Part shown: in pieces, positions 14,292 through 20,873 of the stretch
How the letters are laid out: each line of letters begins with the position of its first letter
Position numbering within the stretch: position 1 is the stretch's first letter
NCBI GenBank assembly: GCA_026707335.1
Contig: JAPOXB010000048.1
Span: 1-21,831 of the forward strand
Reading direction: 5' to 3'
DNA: 21,831 nucleotides
DNA from: Chloroflexota bacterium
GTDB taxonomy: Bacteria; Chloroflexota; Dehalococcoidia; Bin125
Made by a program: the position numbers and the translations under genes
Notes under the pieces: model-generated
Seen by the model: the letters and a program-made list of their open reading frames with translations, nothing else
The model's database searches: none
Told to the model about the DNA's origin: nothing

Positions 14292-15584
14292 TCACAGCTC
14301 TCGCGCCGCGATGTCCGTCCGGTAGTGCCGCCCCTCGAACTCGATGCGCGAGGCGTTAGCGTATGCCCGCTCCCGCGCCGTCGCCAGATCGGGGCCGAGC
14401 CCCACGACGATCAGCACGCGCCCGCCGCCCGTGACGACCTCGCCGGCGGCGTCGAGGGCCGTGCCGGCGTGGAAGACGAGCACGCCGGGGTCGACGGCGT
14501 CGAGGCCCGTGATGCGATGGCCGGTCTCGTAGGCGCCGGGATAGCCGCCACTGGCCAGCACGACGCCGACCGCCGCCTCGCCCGACCACTCGGGCCGGGC
14601 GCTCTCCAGCCGTCCCTCGGCGCAGGCCAGCAGCAGGGCCAGCAGGTCGGAGCGCAGTTGCGGCAGCAGCACCTGCACCTCCGGGTCGCCGAAGCGGCAG
14701 TTGAACTCGATCACGCGGGCGGCGCCGGCGTCGTCGACCATCAGGCCGCCGTAGAGCAGGCCCCGGTAGGGCCGGCCCGTCTCGCGCAAGCGGCGCGCCA
14801 CCGGACGGTGGATCGAGTCGAGCAGCGCCGACCAGGCGTCGGAGCCGAGGAAGCCGGGCGGGCTGTAGACGCCCATGCCGCCCGTGTTGGGCCCGCGGTC
14901 GCCGTCGAGGGCGCGCTTGTAGTCGCAGGAGAGGGGCAGCGGCAGCACCGTCTCGCCGTCGACGAGCGCCATGGCGCTGGCCTCCATCCCGGTCAGCCGC
15001 TCCTCCACGACGACCGTCGCCGAGGCGGCCCCGAAGCGCCCGCCCAGCAGGTCGTCGACGGCAGCGTGCGCCTCGGCCATCGAGGCCGGAACGATAACGC
15101 CCTTGCCGGCCGCGAGGCCGTCGGCCTTGATGACGGGGACGGGGCCGCCGTCCGGGAACGTCTCGACGATGAAGGCGTGGGCGGCGGCGGGGTCGGCGAA
15201 GGACTCGCCGGCGGCGTGGGGCACGCCGGCCTCGCGCATGGTGCGCTTGGCGAACCACTTCGACGACTCGATCTCGGCCGCCGCGCGGCTCGGCCCGAAG
15301 GCGAGGACGCCGGCCGCGCAGAGGGCGTCGGCCATGCCGGCGGCGAGCGGCGCCTCGGGCCCGACGACGACGAAGTCGATCGCCTGCGCCCGCGCCGCCG
15401 CGACGACGCCCGGCACGTCCTCGGCCCCGACGGGCAGATTGCCGCCCAGGCCGGTCTCGCGCAGGAGCAGGGCCGTGCCGGCGTTGCCGGGCGCGCAGAA
15501 CAGGGCGTCGCAGCCGGGGCTGCGGCTCACGCCCCAGGCCAGCGCGTGCTCGCGACCGCCGCCGCCGACGATGAGAACCCTCAT
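14292..15584 (-). CDS. purD: Phosphoribosylamine--glycine ligase
   Basis: A 430-aa ATP-grasp enzyme (GAR synthetase) that couples phosphoribosylamine and glycine in the second step of IMP synthesis. It begins MRVLIVGGGGREHALAW, then has VVVGPEAPLAAG, SSKWFAKRTMREAGVP, PVIKADGLAAGKGV, DYKRALDGDRGPNTGGMGV and RVIEFNCRFGDPEVQVLLP, the full set of PurD motifs, with the metal-binding Glu and Asn in the last. Length is standard. It is monofunctional, without PurN or PurM domains. The start codon overlaps the stop of the upstream gene (ATGA) and has no Shine-Dalgarno sequence, so translation should depend on the upstream gene. Confidence 0.96.
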   Translation of the reverse strand: MRVLIVGGGGREHALAWGVSRSPGCDALFCAPGNAGTALLLRETGLGGNLPVGAEDVPGVVAAARAQAIDFVVVGPEAPLAAGMADALCAAGVLAFGPSRAAAEIESSKWFAKRTMREAGVPHAAGESFADPAAAHAFIVETFPDGGPVPVIKADGLAAGKGVIVPASMAEAHAAVDDLLGGRFGAASATVVVEERLTGMEASAMALVDGETVLPLPLSCDYKRALDGDRGPNTGGMGVYSPPGFLGSDAWSALLDSIHRPVARRLRETGRPYRGLLYGGLMVDDAGAARVIEFNCRFGDPEVQVLLPQLRSDLLALLLACAEGRLESARPEWSGEAAVGVVLASGGYPGAYETGHRITGLDAVDPGVLVFHAGTALDAAGEVVTGGGRVLIVVGLGPDLATARERAYANASRIEFEGRHYRTDIAAREL

Positions 15585-16012
15585 GCCGCGCCGCGGCCCG
15601 GCGGCTGCATCGGGATGCGCGAGAGGTCGCCGTCGATGATGTCGGGGTCCATGGCGGCCATCTCGCTCTGGTAGGGCATGTCGGGCACGGCCTGCATCAT
15701 GTAGATGGGCAGGTTGAGGATGTGCGCGAAGCCCATCTCCAGGAACGAGTTGCCGCCCACGTAGCTGGGGATGCCCTTCACGTCCTCGTTAAGCACCAGG
15801 ATGGCCTCGGAGCGCTGGATCTTGCGCCAGTGCTCGCGGATCAGGTCGTGGTCGCGTTTGAGTTGGGCCCGCTCGACGTCGCTGGCGTCCTGGTAGTCGA
15901 ACTGCTCGTTCTCGACCGGGATGTAGACCTCGTGCCCCAGTGACTCGAGTTCCGCCTGCACCTCGCGGATGCGGTCGGCCAGGGTCATGCTCGAACAGAT
16001 CGTGATGATCAC
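15581..16012 (-). CDS. Nucleoside 2-deoxyribosyltransferase-like protein
   Basis: A small Rossmann-like protein of about 143 aa resembling the nucleoside 2-deoxyribosyltransferase superfamily, whose members cleave or exchange N-glycosidic bonds of nucleosides or nucleotides. A first strand IITICSSM leads to a helix, then LGHEVYIPVE, the strand AILVLNED and the segment GGNSFLEMGFAHILNLPIYM, where the Glu sits at the usual nucleophile position. The tail MPYQSEMAAMDP is also shared by uncharacterised members. The GTG at 16012 was chosen because it starts directly at the first strand and has AGGA 9 nt upstream; a GTG at 16045 would overlap guaA by 10 bp. It lies between guaA and purD, overlapping purD by 4 bp, so a nucleotide salvage or clean-up role is likely but unproven. 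Confidence 0.72.
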   Translation of the reverse strand: MIITICSSMTLADRIREVQAELESLGHEVYIPVENEQFDYQDASDVERAQLKRDHDLIREHWRKIQRSEAILVLNEDVKGIPSYVGGNSFLEMGFAHILNLPIYMMQAVPDMPYQSEMAAMDPDIIDGDLSRIPMQPPGRGAA

Positions 16013-16035
16013 CGGCGCCGTCCTGCTCCCACTCG

Positions 16036-17787
16036 CTACTCCCACTCAATGGTGCCGGGCGGCTTCGACGTGATGTCGAGCACCACCCGGTTGACCGCCG
16101 GCACTTCGTTGACGATCCGGTTCGCGATGCGGGCCAGCACGTCGTAGGGCAGGCGCGCCCAGTCGGCGGTCATGGCGTCCTCGGCGGTCACCGCGCGCAA
16201 CGCCACGACGTGTCCGTAGGTGCGGGCGTCGCCCTGCACGCCCACCGAGCGCGTGTCGGTGAGGATCGCGAACGACTGCCACAGGTCGCCGTAGAGCCCG
16301 GCGGCCTTGACCTCGTCCATCACGACCCAGTCGGCCGCGCGCAGCGTCTCCAGCTTGGCGCGCGTCACCGCGCCGATGATGCGGATCGCCAGGCCGGGCC
16401 CCGGGAAGGGCTGCCGGTGGACCATCTCGGGCGGCAGCCCCAGCTCCAGGCCGACCTGACGCACCTCGTCCTTGAAGAGGTAGCGCAGCGGCTCGACCAG
16501 CGTGAGCCGCATGCGCTCGGGCAGCCCGCCGACGTTGTGGTGCGACTTGATCGTCGCGGTGATGCCGCCGGCGCCCGTGCCGGCGCTCTCGACGACGTCG
16601 GGGTAGGTCGTGCCCTGCACCATCGAGTCGACCTCGCCCAGGCCCTGGGCGGCCTCCTCGAAGACCGCGATGAACGTCTCGCCGATGCGCTTGCGCTTCG
16701 TCTCGGGGTCGGTGACGCCGGCCAGCTCCTCCAGGAACTGGTCGACCGCGTCGATGTGGCGCAGGTCGATCGCGAGGTGCTTGCGGAATGTGCGAACGAC
16801 GCGCTCCGGCTCCTCGCGCCGCAACAGGCCGTTGTCGACGAAGATGCAGGTCAGCTGGTCGCCCACGGCGCGATGCACCAGCGCCGCCGCCACGGCCGAA
16901 TCGACGCCGCCGCTGAGCGCGCAGATGACGCGGCCGCCGCCCACCTGAGCGCGGATGTCGGCCACGGCCCGCTCGACGAAGTTGGCCGGCGTCCAATCGC
17001 CGCGGCAGCCGCAGATCTCGCGCACGAAGTTGCGGATCAGGCGGTCGCCGTCGGGCGTGTGCACGACCTCGGGGTGGAACTGGATGCCGTAGAGGCCGCG
17101 GTCGTTGCCCATCGCCGCGACGGGGATCGACTCGCTCGAAGCGAGCACGCGGAAGCCCGGCGGCGCCTCGGCGACGCGGTCGCCGTGGCTCATCCAGACG
17201 GGCATCGCCTCGGGCAGCTCGGTCAGCAGGCCCCCCTCGCGCTCGTGATGGATCACGGCGTGGCCGAACTCCCGCTCGCGCCCGCCGGCCACGCGCCCGC
17301 CGAGGGCCGCGGCCATCGTCTGCATGCCGTAGCAGATGCCCAGCACGGGCAGGCCGCTGTCGTACACGTAGGCCGGGGCCGCGGGGGCGCCGTCGTCGTG
17401 CACCGAGGCCGGTCCGCCCGAGAGGATGAAGCCCTTGGGGTTGAGCGCGCGCACCCGCTCCCAGTCGGCGGTGTGCGGCAGCAGCTCGCAGTAGACGTTG
17501 AGCTCCCGCACCCGCCGCGCGATCAGCATGCTCGTCTGCGAACCGAAGTCCATGATCACGATCGCCTCGCGGGGGGGCGTGGCCTCGCCGCGGGCGGGGC
17601 GGTCGCCCCGGCGCTCGCGCGCCACCTCCAGGTAGGCGGAGACCTCCAGGTCGTCGGTGCCACGGACGCGGTCGGGGACGGCCGGGTCGGCGTCGTCGGG
17701 GTCGGGCAGGGGGGGCGAGGGGGGCCGCAGGCCGGCAGGATCGACCGGGTCGGACGTGGTCACGGCCGTCGGTTCGGAGTCGATCAA
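16036..17787 (-). CDS. guaA: GMP synthase (glutamine-hydrolysing)
   Basis: Makes GMP from XMP, glutamine and ATP. The class I amidotransferase domain begins IVIMDFGSQTSMLIARRVREL (about 76-96), has Cys152 in LGICYGMQ, and His238 and Glu240 in IQFHPEVVH. The ATP-pyrophosphatase domain has the P-loop LSGGVDSAVAAAL (291-303) and ends with the dimerisation motif ITSKPPGTIEWE. An N-terminal extension of about 75 residues, rich in Pro, Asp and Arg, precedes the first strand. Its true length depends on the start. TTG 17787 is preferred because GGGAGGGG lies 7 nt upstream; GTG 17763 is the main alternative. The catalytic parts are complete. It is followed closely by the NDT-like gene. Confidence 0.94.
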   Translation of the reverse strand: MIDSEPTAVTTSDPVDPAGLRPPSPPLPDPDDADPAVPDRVRGTDDLEVSAYLEVARERRGDRPARGEATPPREAIVIMDFGSQTSMLIARRVRELNVYCELLPHTADWERVRALNPKGFILSGGPASVHDDGAPAAPAYVYDSGLPVLGICYGMQTMAAALGGRVAGGREREFGHAVIHHEREGGLLTELPEAMPVWMSHGDRVAEAPPGFRVLASSESIPVAAMGNDRGLYGIQFHPEVVHTPDGDRLIRNFVREICGCRGDWTPANFVERAVADIRAQVGGGRVICALSGGVDSAVAAALVHRAVGDQLTCIFVDNGLLRREEPERVVRTFRKHLAIDLRHIDAVDQFLEELAGVTDPETKRKRIGETFIAVFEEAAQGLGEVDSMVQGTTYPDVVESAGTGAGGITATIKSHHNVGGLPERMRLTLVEPLRYLFKDEVRQVGLELGLPPEMVHRQPFPGPGLAIRIIGAVTRAKLETLRAADWVVMDEVKAAGLYGDLWQSFAILTDTRSVGVQGDARTYGHVVALRAVTAEDAMTADWARLPYDVLARIANRIVNEVPAVNRVVLDITSKPPGTIEWE

Positions 17788-17857
17788 GAACCTGCCCCTC
17801 CCGGACCGGACGGCGGAGGCGAGCCGGCGCGCAACGCTTCTCCGGTCGTCCCCACGG

Positions 17858-18220
17858 TCAGCCCACTTCGCCGAGCCGGACGCTACTCCCGACGCGGTGC
17901 GAGACGACATCGAATTTCTCGCGGATCGCCGCGCCCAGGTCGATTCCCATGCGATGCGCGAGCAGGTCCGCGTACGTCACTAGGTCGGCGAGTTCCGCGC
18001 CGACCGCGTGGAGGGAGACGGCCTCCCCTCTCCGCTCCCGCTTAATGAGATCGCACACTTCGCCGAGTTCACCCGCCATCGCCGTTGCCCAATCGCTCGG
18101 ACTCCAGTCATGCGGGTCGTGGTATGACCCCCGGCAGCGCTGGACATTCGCGCGCCTGAGCTCGCGGAACGCGAGCGGATCCAGCCGATCAATGTGATCC
18201 GCTGCGGTCGCGTCTGGCAT
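17858..18220 (-). CDS. MazG-like NTP pyrophosphohydrolase
   Basis: A 120-aa all-alpha nucleotide pyrophosphatase of the MazG superfamily, expected to hydrolyse nucleoside triphosphates to monophosphates in the cytoplasm. The metal-binding motif is visible as GELGEVCDLIKRERRGE (ExxE) followed by GAELADLVTYADLLA (ExxD). The N-terminal SYHDPHDWSPSDWATAMAGE and C-terminal GIDLGAAIREKFDVVSHRVG match the short forms common in phages and actinobacteria. GGGGG lies 5 nt before the ATG. Base composition and codon choice are less GC-biased than in the neighbouring genes, hinting at later acquisition. It is the first long gene of the minus-strand block, about 70 bp before guaA. The family is fairly sure. 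The substrate is unknown. Confidence 0.78.
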   Translation of the reverse strand: MPDATAADHIDRLDPLAFRELRRANVQRCRGSYHDPHDWSPSDWATAMAGELGEVCDLIKRERRGEAVSLHAVGAELADLVTYADLLAHRMGIDLGAAIREKFDVVSHRVGSSVRLGEVG

Positions 18221-18230
18221 TGGGTCCCCC

Positions 18231-18299
18231 TCAGCGGTTGAGAGTCACGTCACGCAGGTCGTCCGGCAACTGCGGCGGTGCCCAGCCGCACAACGGCAT
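18231..18299 (-). CDS. Possible 22-aa leader ORF before the MazG-like gene
   Basis: A short frame begins MPLCGWAPPQ and ends LRDVTLNR, stopping 10 bp before the MazG-like start. It lies downstream of a possible minus-strand promoter. There is no good Shine-Dalgarno sequence, so it may be chance or the decayed end of an older gene. Confidence 0.2.
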   Translation of the reverse strand: MPLCGWAPPQLPDDLRDVTLNR

Positions 18300-18344
18300 C
18301 CGACGGCCCGGTTCACCCGTTGCGGGCGCGCTGCCACGCCCAAG

Positions 18345-18365
18345 GCAGGTGTATCGCAGGTGTAT
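18345..18365. repeat. Direct repeat overlapping the tsaC promoter
   Basis: GCAGGTGTAT occurs at 18345-18354 and 18356-18365, an 11-bp period, so both copies face the same side of the helix. The second copy runs into the -10 box, as an operator would. A divergent minus-strand promoter (TTGACC followed by GATACA) would overlap the same bases. Confidence 0.5.
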
Positions 18366-18368
18366 ACT
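18363..18368 (+). promoter_or_regulatory. -10 box of the tsaC-rpiB-pgk-apgM unit
   Basis: TATACT is the best -10 match in the window. No clear -35 is seen. Transcription from about 18375 leaves a leader of about 45 nt. Confidence 0.6.
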
Positions 18369-18418
18369 CGGGGTCAAGAACAGTTGTCCTAACGAGGACG
18401 CGAAGGCAGGCCGGCGGC

Positions 18419-19051
18419 ATGGACGCGCCCGACACACTCGACAATCTGATCGAACGGGGCGCCGGCGTGCTGACCGGCGGCGGCCTGCTGGGCCTGCCCA
18501 CCGACACGCAGTACGCGCTGTCGGCGCTGGCCTCCGACGGCGCCGCGGTGATGCGCTGCTACGCCTGCAAGCAGCGCCCCGACGACGACGCCATGCCGAT
18601 CTTCCTCCCCTCGCTCGACTGGCTGGACCGCGTCGCGACCGACATCCCGGCGGTGGCGCGGGGGGTCGCGGAGGAGGTCTGGCCGGGCGCGGTGACGCTG
18701 GTGCTGCAGCGCAACCCCGAGTGGCGGTCGCTGGCGGCGCCGGGCAAGACCGTCGCGCTGCGCATCCCCGACCACCCGCTGGCCCTGGGCCTGCTGGCGG
18801 CCATCGACGCGCCGCTGACGGGCAGCAGCGCCAACCGGCACGGGCAGCCGCCGGCGCTGCGCGCCGACGACGTGCGCACCTCGCTGGGGGAGGACGTGAC
18901 GGTGCTGCCCGAGGCCGGCGTGCTGCCGCAGGGCACGGCCTCGACTATTCTCGCCTGGAGCGACGCCGAGCCGCGCATCCTGCGGCCCGGCGCCATGAGC
19001 AACGAGCACGTCGAGGCCCTGCTGCAGCGGCACGGCGCCGCGGGCGGCTGA
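18419..19051 (+). CDS. tsaC: L-threonylcarbamoyladenylate synthase, YrdC/Sua5 family
   Basis: A 210-aa cytoplasmic enzyme that makes threonylcarbamoyl-AMP from threonine, bicarbonate and ATP, the first step of t6A modification of ANN-decoding tRNAs. The YrdC domain shows GGLLGLPTDTQYALSALA (21-38), CKQRPDDDAMPIFL (50-63, with the conserved Lys and Arg), WPGAVTLVL, VALRIPDHPLAL and LTGSSANRHGQPP (the SxN substrate motif). It ends after RILRPGA and lacks the extra Sua5 domain, so it is the short TsaC form. The ATG follows AGG with 8-nt spacing. rpiB follows after 28 bp, a pairing seen in several bacterial groups. Confidence 0.9.
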   Translation: MDAPDTLDNLIERGAGVLTGGGLLGLPTDTQYALSALASDGAAVMRCYACKQRPDDDAMPIFLPSLDWLDRVATDIPAVARGVAEEVWPGAVTLVLQRNPEWRSLAAPGKTVALRIPDHPLALGLLAAIDAPLTGSSANRHGQPPALRADDVRTSLGEDVTVLPEAGVLPQGTASTILAWSDAEPRILRPGAMSNEHVEALLQRHGAAGG

Positions 19052-19079
19052 CGGGCCGGCGGCCCGGGGGGAGCGCACG

Positions 19080-19532
19080 GTGCGCATCGCCATCGGCAGC
19101 GACCACGCCGGCTACCGCCTGAAGGAGTTCCTGCGCGCCGAGCTGGCCGAGCAGCGCCACGACCTGCGCGACTTCGGCGCGCACAGCCCCGAGCGGGTGG
19201 ACTACCCCGACATCGCCATCCCGCTGGCCCGCAGCGTCGTGGCCGGCGAGGCCGACCTGGGCATCGTCGTGTGCAGCAACGGCGTGGGCGTCAGCATCGC
19301 GGCGAACAAGGTGCCCGGCGGCCGGGCCGCCCTCTGCCACGACGCCTGGTCGGCGGCGCGCGCGCGGGCGCACACGAACGCCAACATCCTCGCCCTGGGC
19401 GGGCTGACGATCGGCGAGCAGGTCGCGCTCGACGTCGTGCGGGCCTTCCTGAGCAACGAATTCGAGGGTGGCCGGCACGCGCGCCGCGTGGCGAAGATCG
19501 AAGCCCTGGACAGCGAGTACGCTCGCGACTGA
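19080..19532 (+). CDS. rpiB: Ribose-5-phosphate isomerase B
   Basis: A 150-aa isomerase of the LacAB/RpiB fold that interconverts ribose 5-phosphate and ribulose 5-phosphate in the pentose-phosphate pathway. IAIGSDHAGYRLKEFL (3-18) with the substrate-binding Asp-His, VDYPDIA (40-46), GIVVCSNGVGVSIAANKV (61-78) with the likely catalytic Cys65, and the His-Thr-Asn-Ala-Asn segment (98-102) are present. The usual CGTG reads CSNG here, a small departure in the anion-binding loop. The GTG start has GGGGAG 6 nt upstream. It supplies the ribose phosphate from which both purines and histidine are made. Confidence 0.93.
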   Translation: MRIAIGSDHAGYRLKEFLRAELAEQRHDLRDFGAHSPERVDYPDIAIPLARSVVAGEADLGIVVCSNGVGVSIAANKVPGGRAALCHDAWSAARARAHTNANILALGGLTIGEQVALDVVRAFLSNEFEGGRHARRVAKIEALDSEYARD

Positions 19533-19580
19533 CCGCCGCCCGGCGGCGGACGGGCCCCCTTGGACTACAGAGAGACGCAT

Positions 19581-20840
19581 GTGCCGAACGCCCCCACCAC
19601 CGCCGCGCACCGCCGCCCCTCATCGACGGCCCGGGCGCCGGTGATGCGCAAGCGCTCCCTGCGCGATCTCGACGTGGCCGGCAAGCGGGTGCTGCTGCGG
19701 GCCGACTTCAACGTGCCGCTGGCGCAGGACGGCGACGGCCGGCGGGTCGCCGACGACTCCCGCATCCGCGGGGCGGTCCCGACCATCGAGTACCTGCGCG
19801 AGCGCGGCGCGGCGGTGATCGTTTGCTCGCACCTGGGGCGCCCGCGGGGCGTCGTGCGCGACGAGTTGCGTCTCGCGCCCGTGGCCGGCGTGCTGGCCGC
19901 CCTGATCGGCGCGCCGGTGCGCAGCGTGGATGACTGCGTGGGCCCCGACGTCGAGGCCGCCGCCGCGGCGCTCGGGCCGGGCGACATGCTGCTGCTCGAG
20001 AACCTGCGCTTCCACCCGGAGGAGGAGGCCAACGACGCCGGTTTCGCCTCGCGCTTGGCCGCCCTCGCCGACCTGTACGTGAACGACGCCTTCGGCGCTG
20101 CGCACCGCGCGCACGCCTCGGTCGACGCCGTCGCGCGGCTGCTGCCCAGCGCCGCCGGGCTGCTGCTGCAGGCCGAGATCGATCGGCTGGCCGACGTTTT
20201 CGCCGGCGCCGGCGCCGTGGCGCTGGTCAGCGGCGGCGCCAAGGTGAGCGACAAGCTGGGCCTGCTGCACAGCGTCGTCGTGCGGGCCGACGTGCTCTGC
20301 ATCGGCGGCGCGATGGCCAACACCTTCCTGCTGGCGAACGGGACCGACGTCGCCGCCTCGCTGGCCGAGCCCGACATGGCCGATGAGGCGCACGCCATCC
20401 AGGCCGAGGCCGAGCGGCACGGCTGCCGCCTGCTGCTACCCGTCGACGCCGTGATCGCGCAGGGACCGGACCAGCCGCCGCGGGCGCGCCCGCTGCAGCT
20501 GGCCGAGGAGACGCTGCCGCCGGGCTGGCGCATCCTCGACATCGGGCCGCGCAGCATCGAGCAGTTCGGCGCGGCGCTGCGGGAGGTGCAGACCGTGGTC
20601 TGGAACGGCCCCATGGGCCTCTTCGAGCGGGAGGCCTTCGCCGGCGGCACGCGGGCGCTGGCGCGCCTGCTGGCGGGCCTGGAGGCCGACGTCATCGTGG
20701 CGGGCGGCGAGACCCTGGCCGCGACCGCGCAGGCCGGCGTGGCCGATCGCATGGCGCACCGCAGCACGGGTGGCGCGGCGGCGCTGGAACTGATCGAGGG
20801 GCGCGCCCTGCCGGGCATCGAGGCGCTGGCGGACGCGTAG
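19581..20840 (+). CDS. pgk: Phosphoglycerate kinase
   Basis: Transfers phosphate between 1,3-bisphosphoglycerate and ADP in glycolysis. RVLLRADFNVPL, SRIRGAVPTIEYL, SHLGRPRG, LLLENLRFHPEEEAND, VNDAFGAAHRAHAS, LVSGGAKVSDKLGLL, WNGPMGLFE and STGGAAALELIEG appear in the normal order. The nucleotide-loop motif usually written GGGDT reads AGGETLAA, with Glu replacing Asp. GTG 19581 gives 419 aa and has a purine-rich AGAGAGA upstream. An in-frame ATG at 19644 (398 aa) fits the usual family length and starts at MRKRSLRDLDVAGKRV but has no ribosome-binding site. A GC hairpin near 19534-19550 separates it from rpiB. It is followed by another glycolytic gene. The function is certain; the start is not. 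Confidence 0.95.
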   Translation: MPNAPTTAAHRRPSSTARAPVMRKRSLRDLDVAGKRVLLRADFNVPLAQDGDGRRVADDSRIRGAVPTIEYLRERGAAVIVCSHLGRPRGVVRDELRLAPVAGVLAALIGAPVRSVDDCVGPDVEAAAAALGPGDMLLLENLRFHPEEEANDAGFASRLAALADLYVNDAFGAAHRAHASVDAVARLLPSAAGLLLQAEIDRLADVFAGAGAVALVSGGAKVSDKLGLLHSVVVRADVLCIGGAMANTFLLANGTDVAASLAEPDMADEAHAIQAEAERHGCRLLLPVDAVIAQGPDQPPRARPLQLAEETLPPGWRILDIGPRSIEQFGAALREVQTVVWNGPMGLFEREAFAGGTRALARLLAGLEADVIVAGGETLAATAQAGVADRMAHRSTGGAAALELIEGRALPGIEALADA

Positions 20841-20873
20841 TGCCGTCGGGGGCATCCCCGGGAGGTGGCGACG

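Noticed and set aside
11733..15674. A 1313-aa open frame on the plus strand
   Set aside because: It runs antisense through purC, purB, the cupin and purD, has no recognisable domains and is rich in Arg, Gly and His as expected for a GC-driven mirror frame.
16210..18045. A 611-aa open frame on the plus strand
   Set aside because: It is antisense to guaA and the MazG-like gene, whose motifs are complete. The composition is that of a shadow frame.
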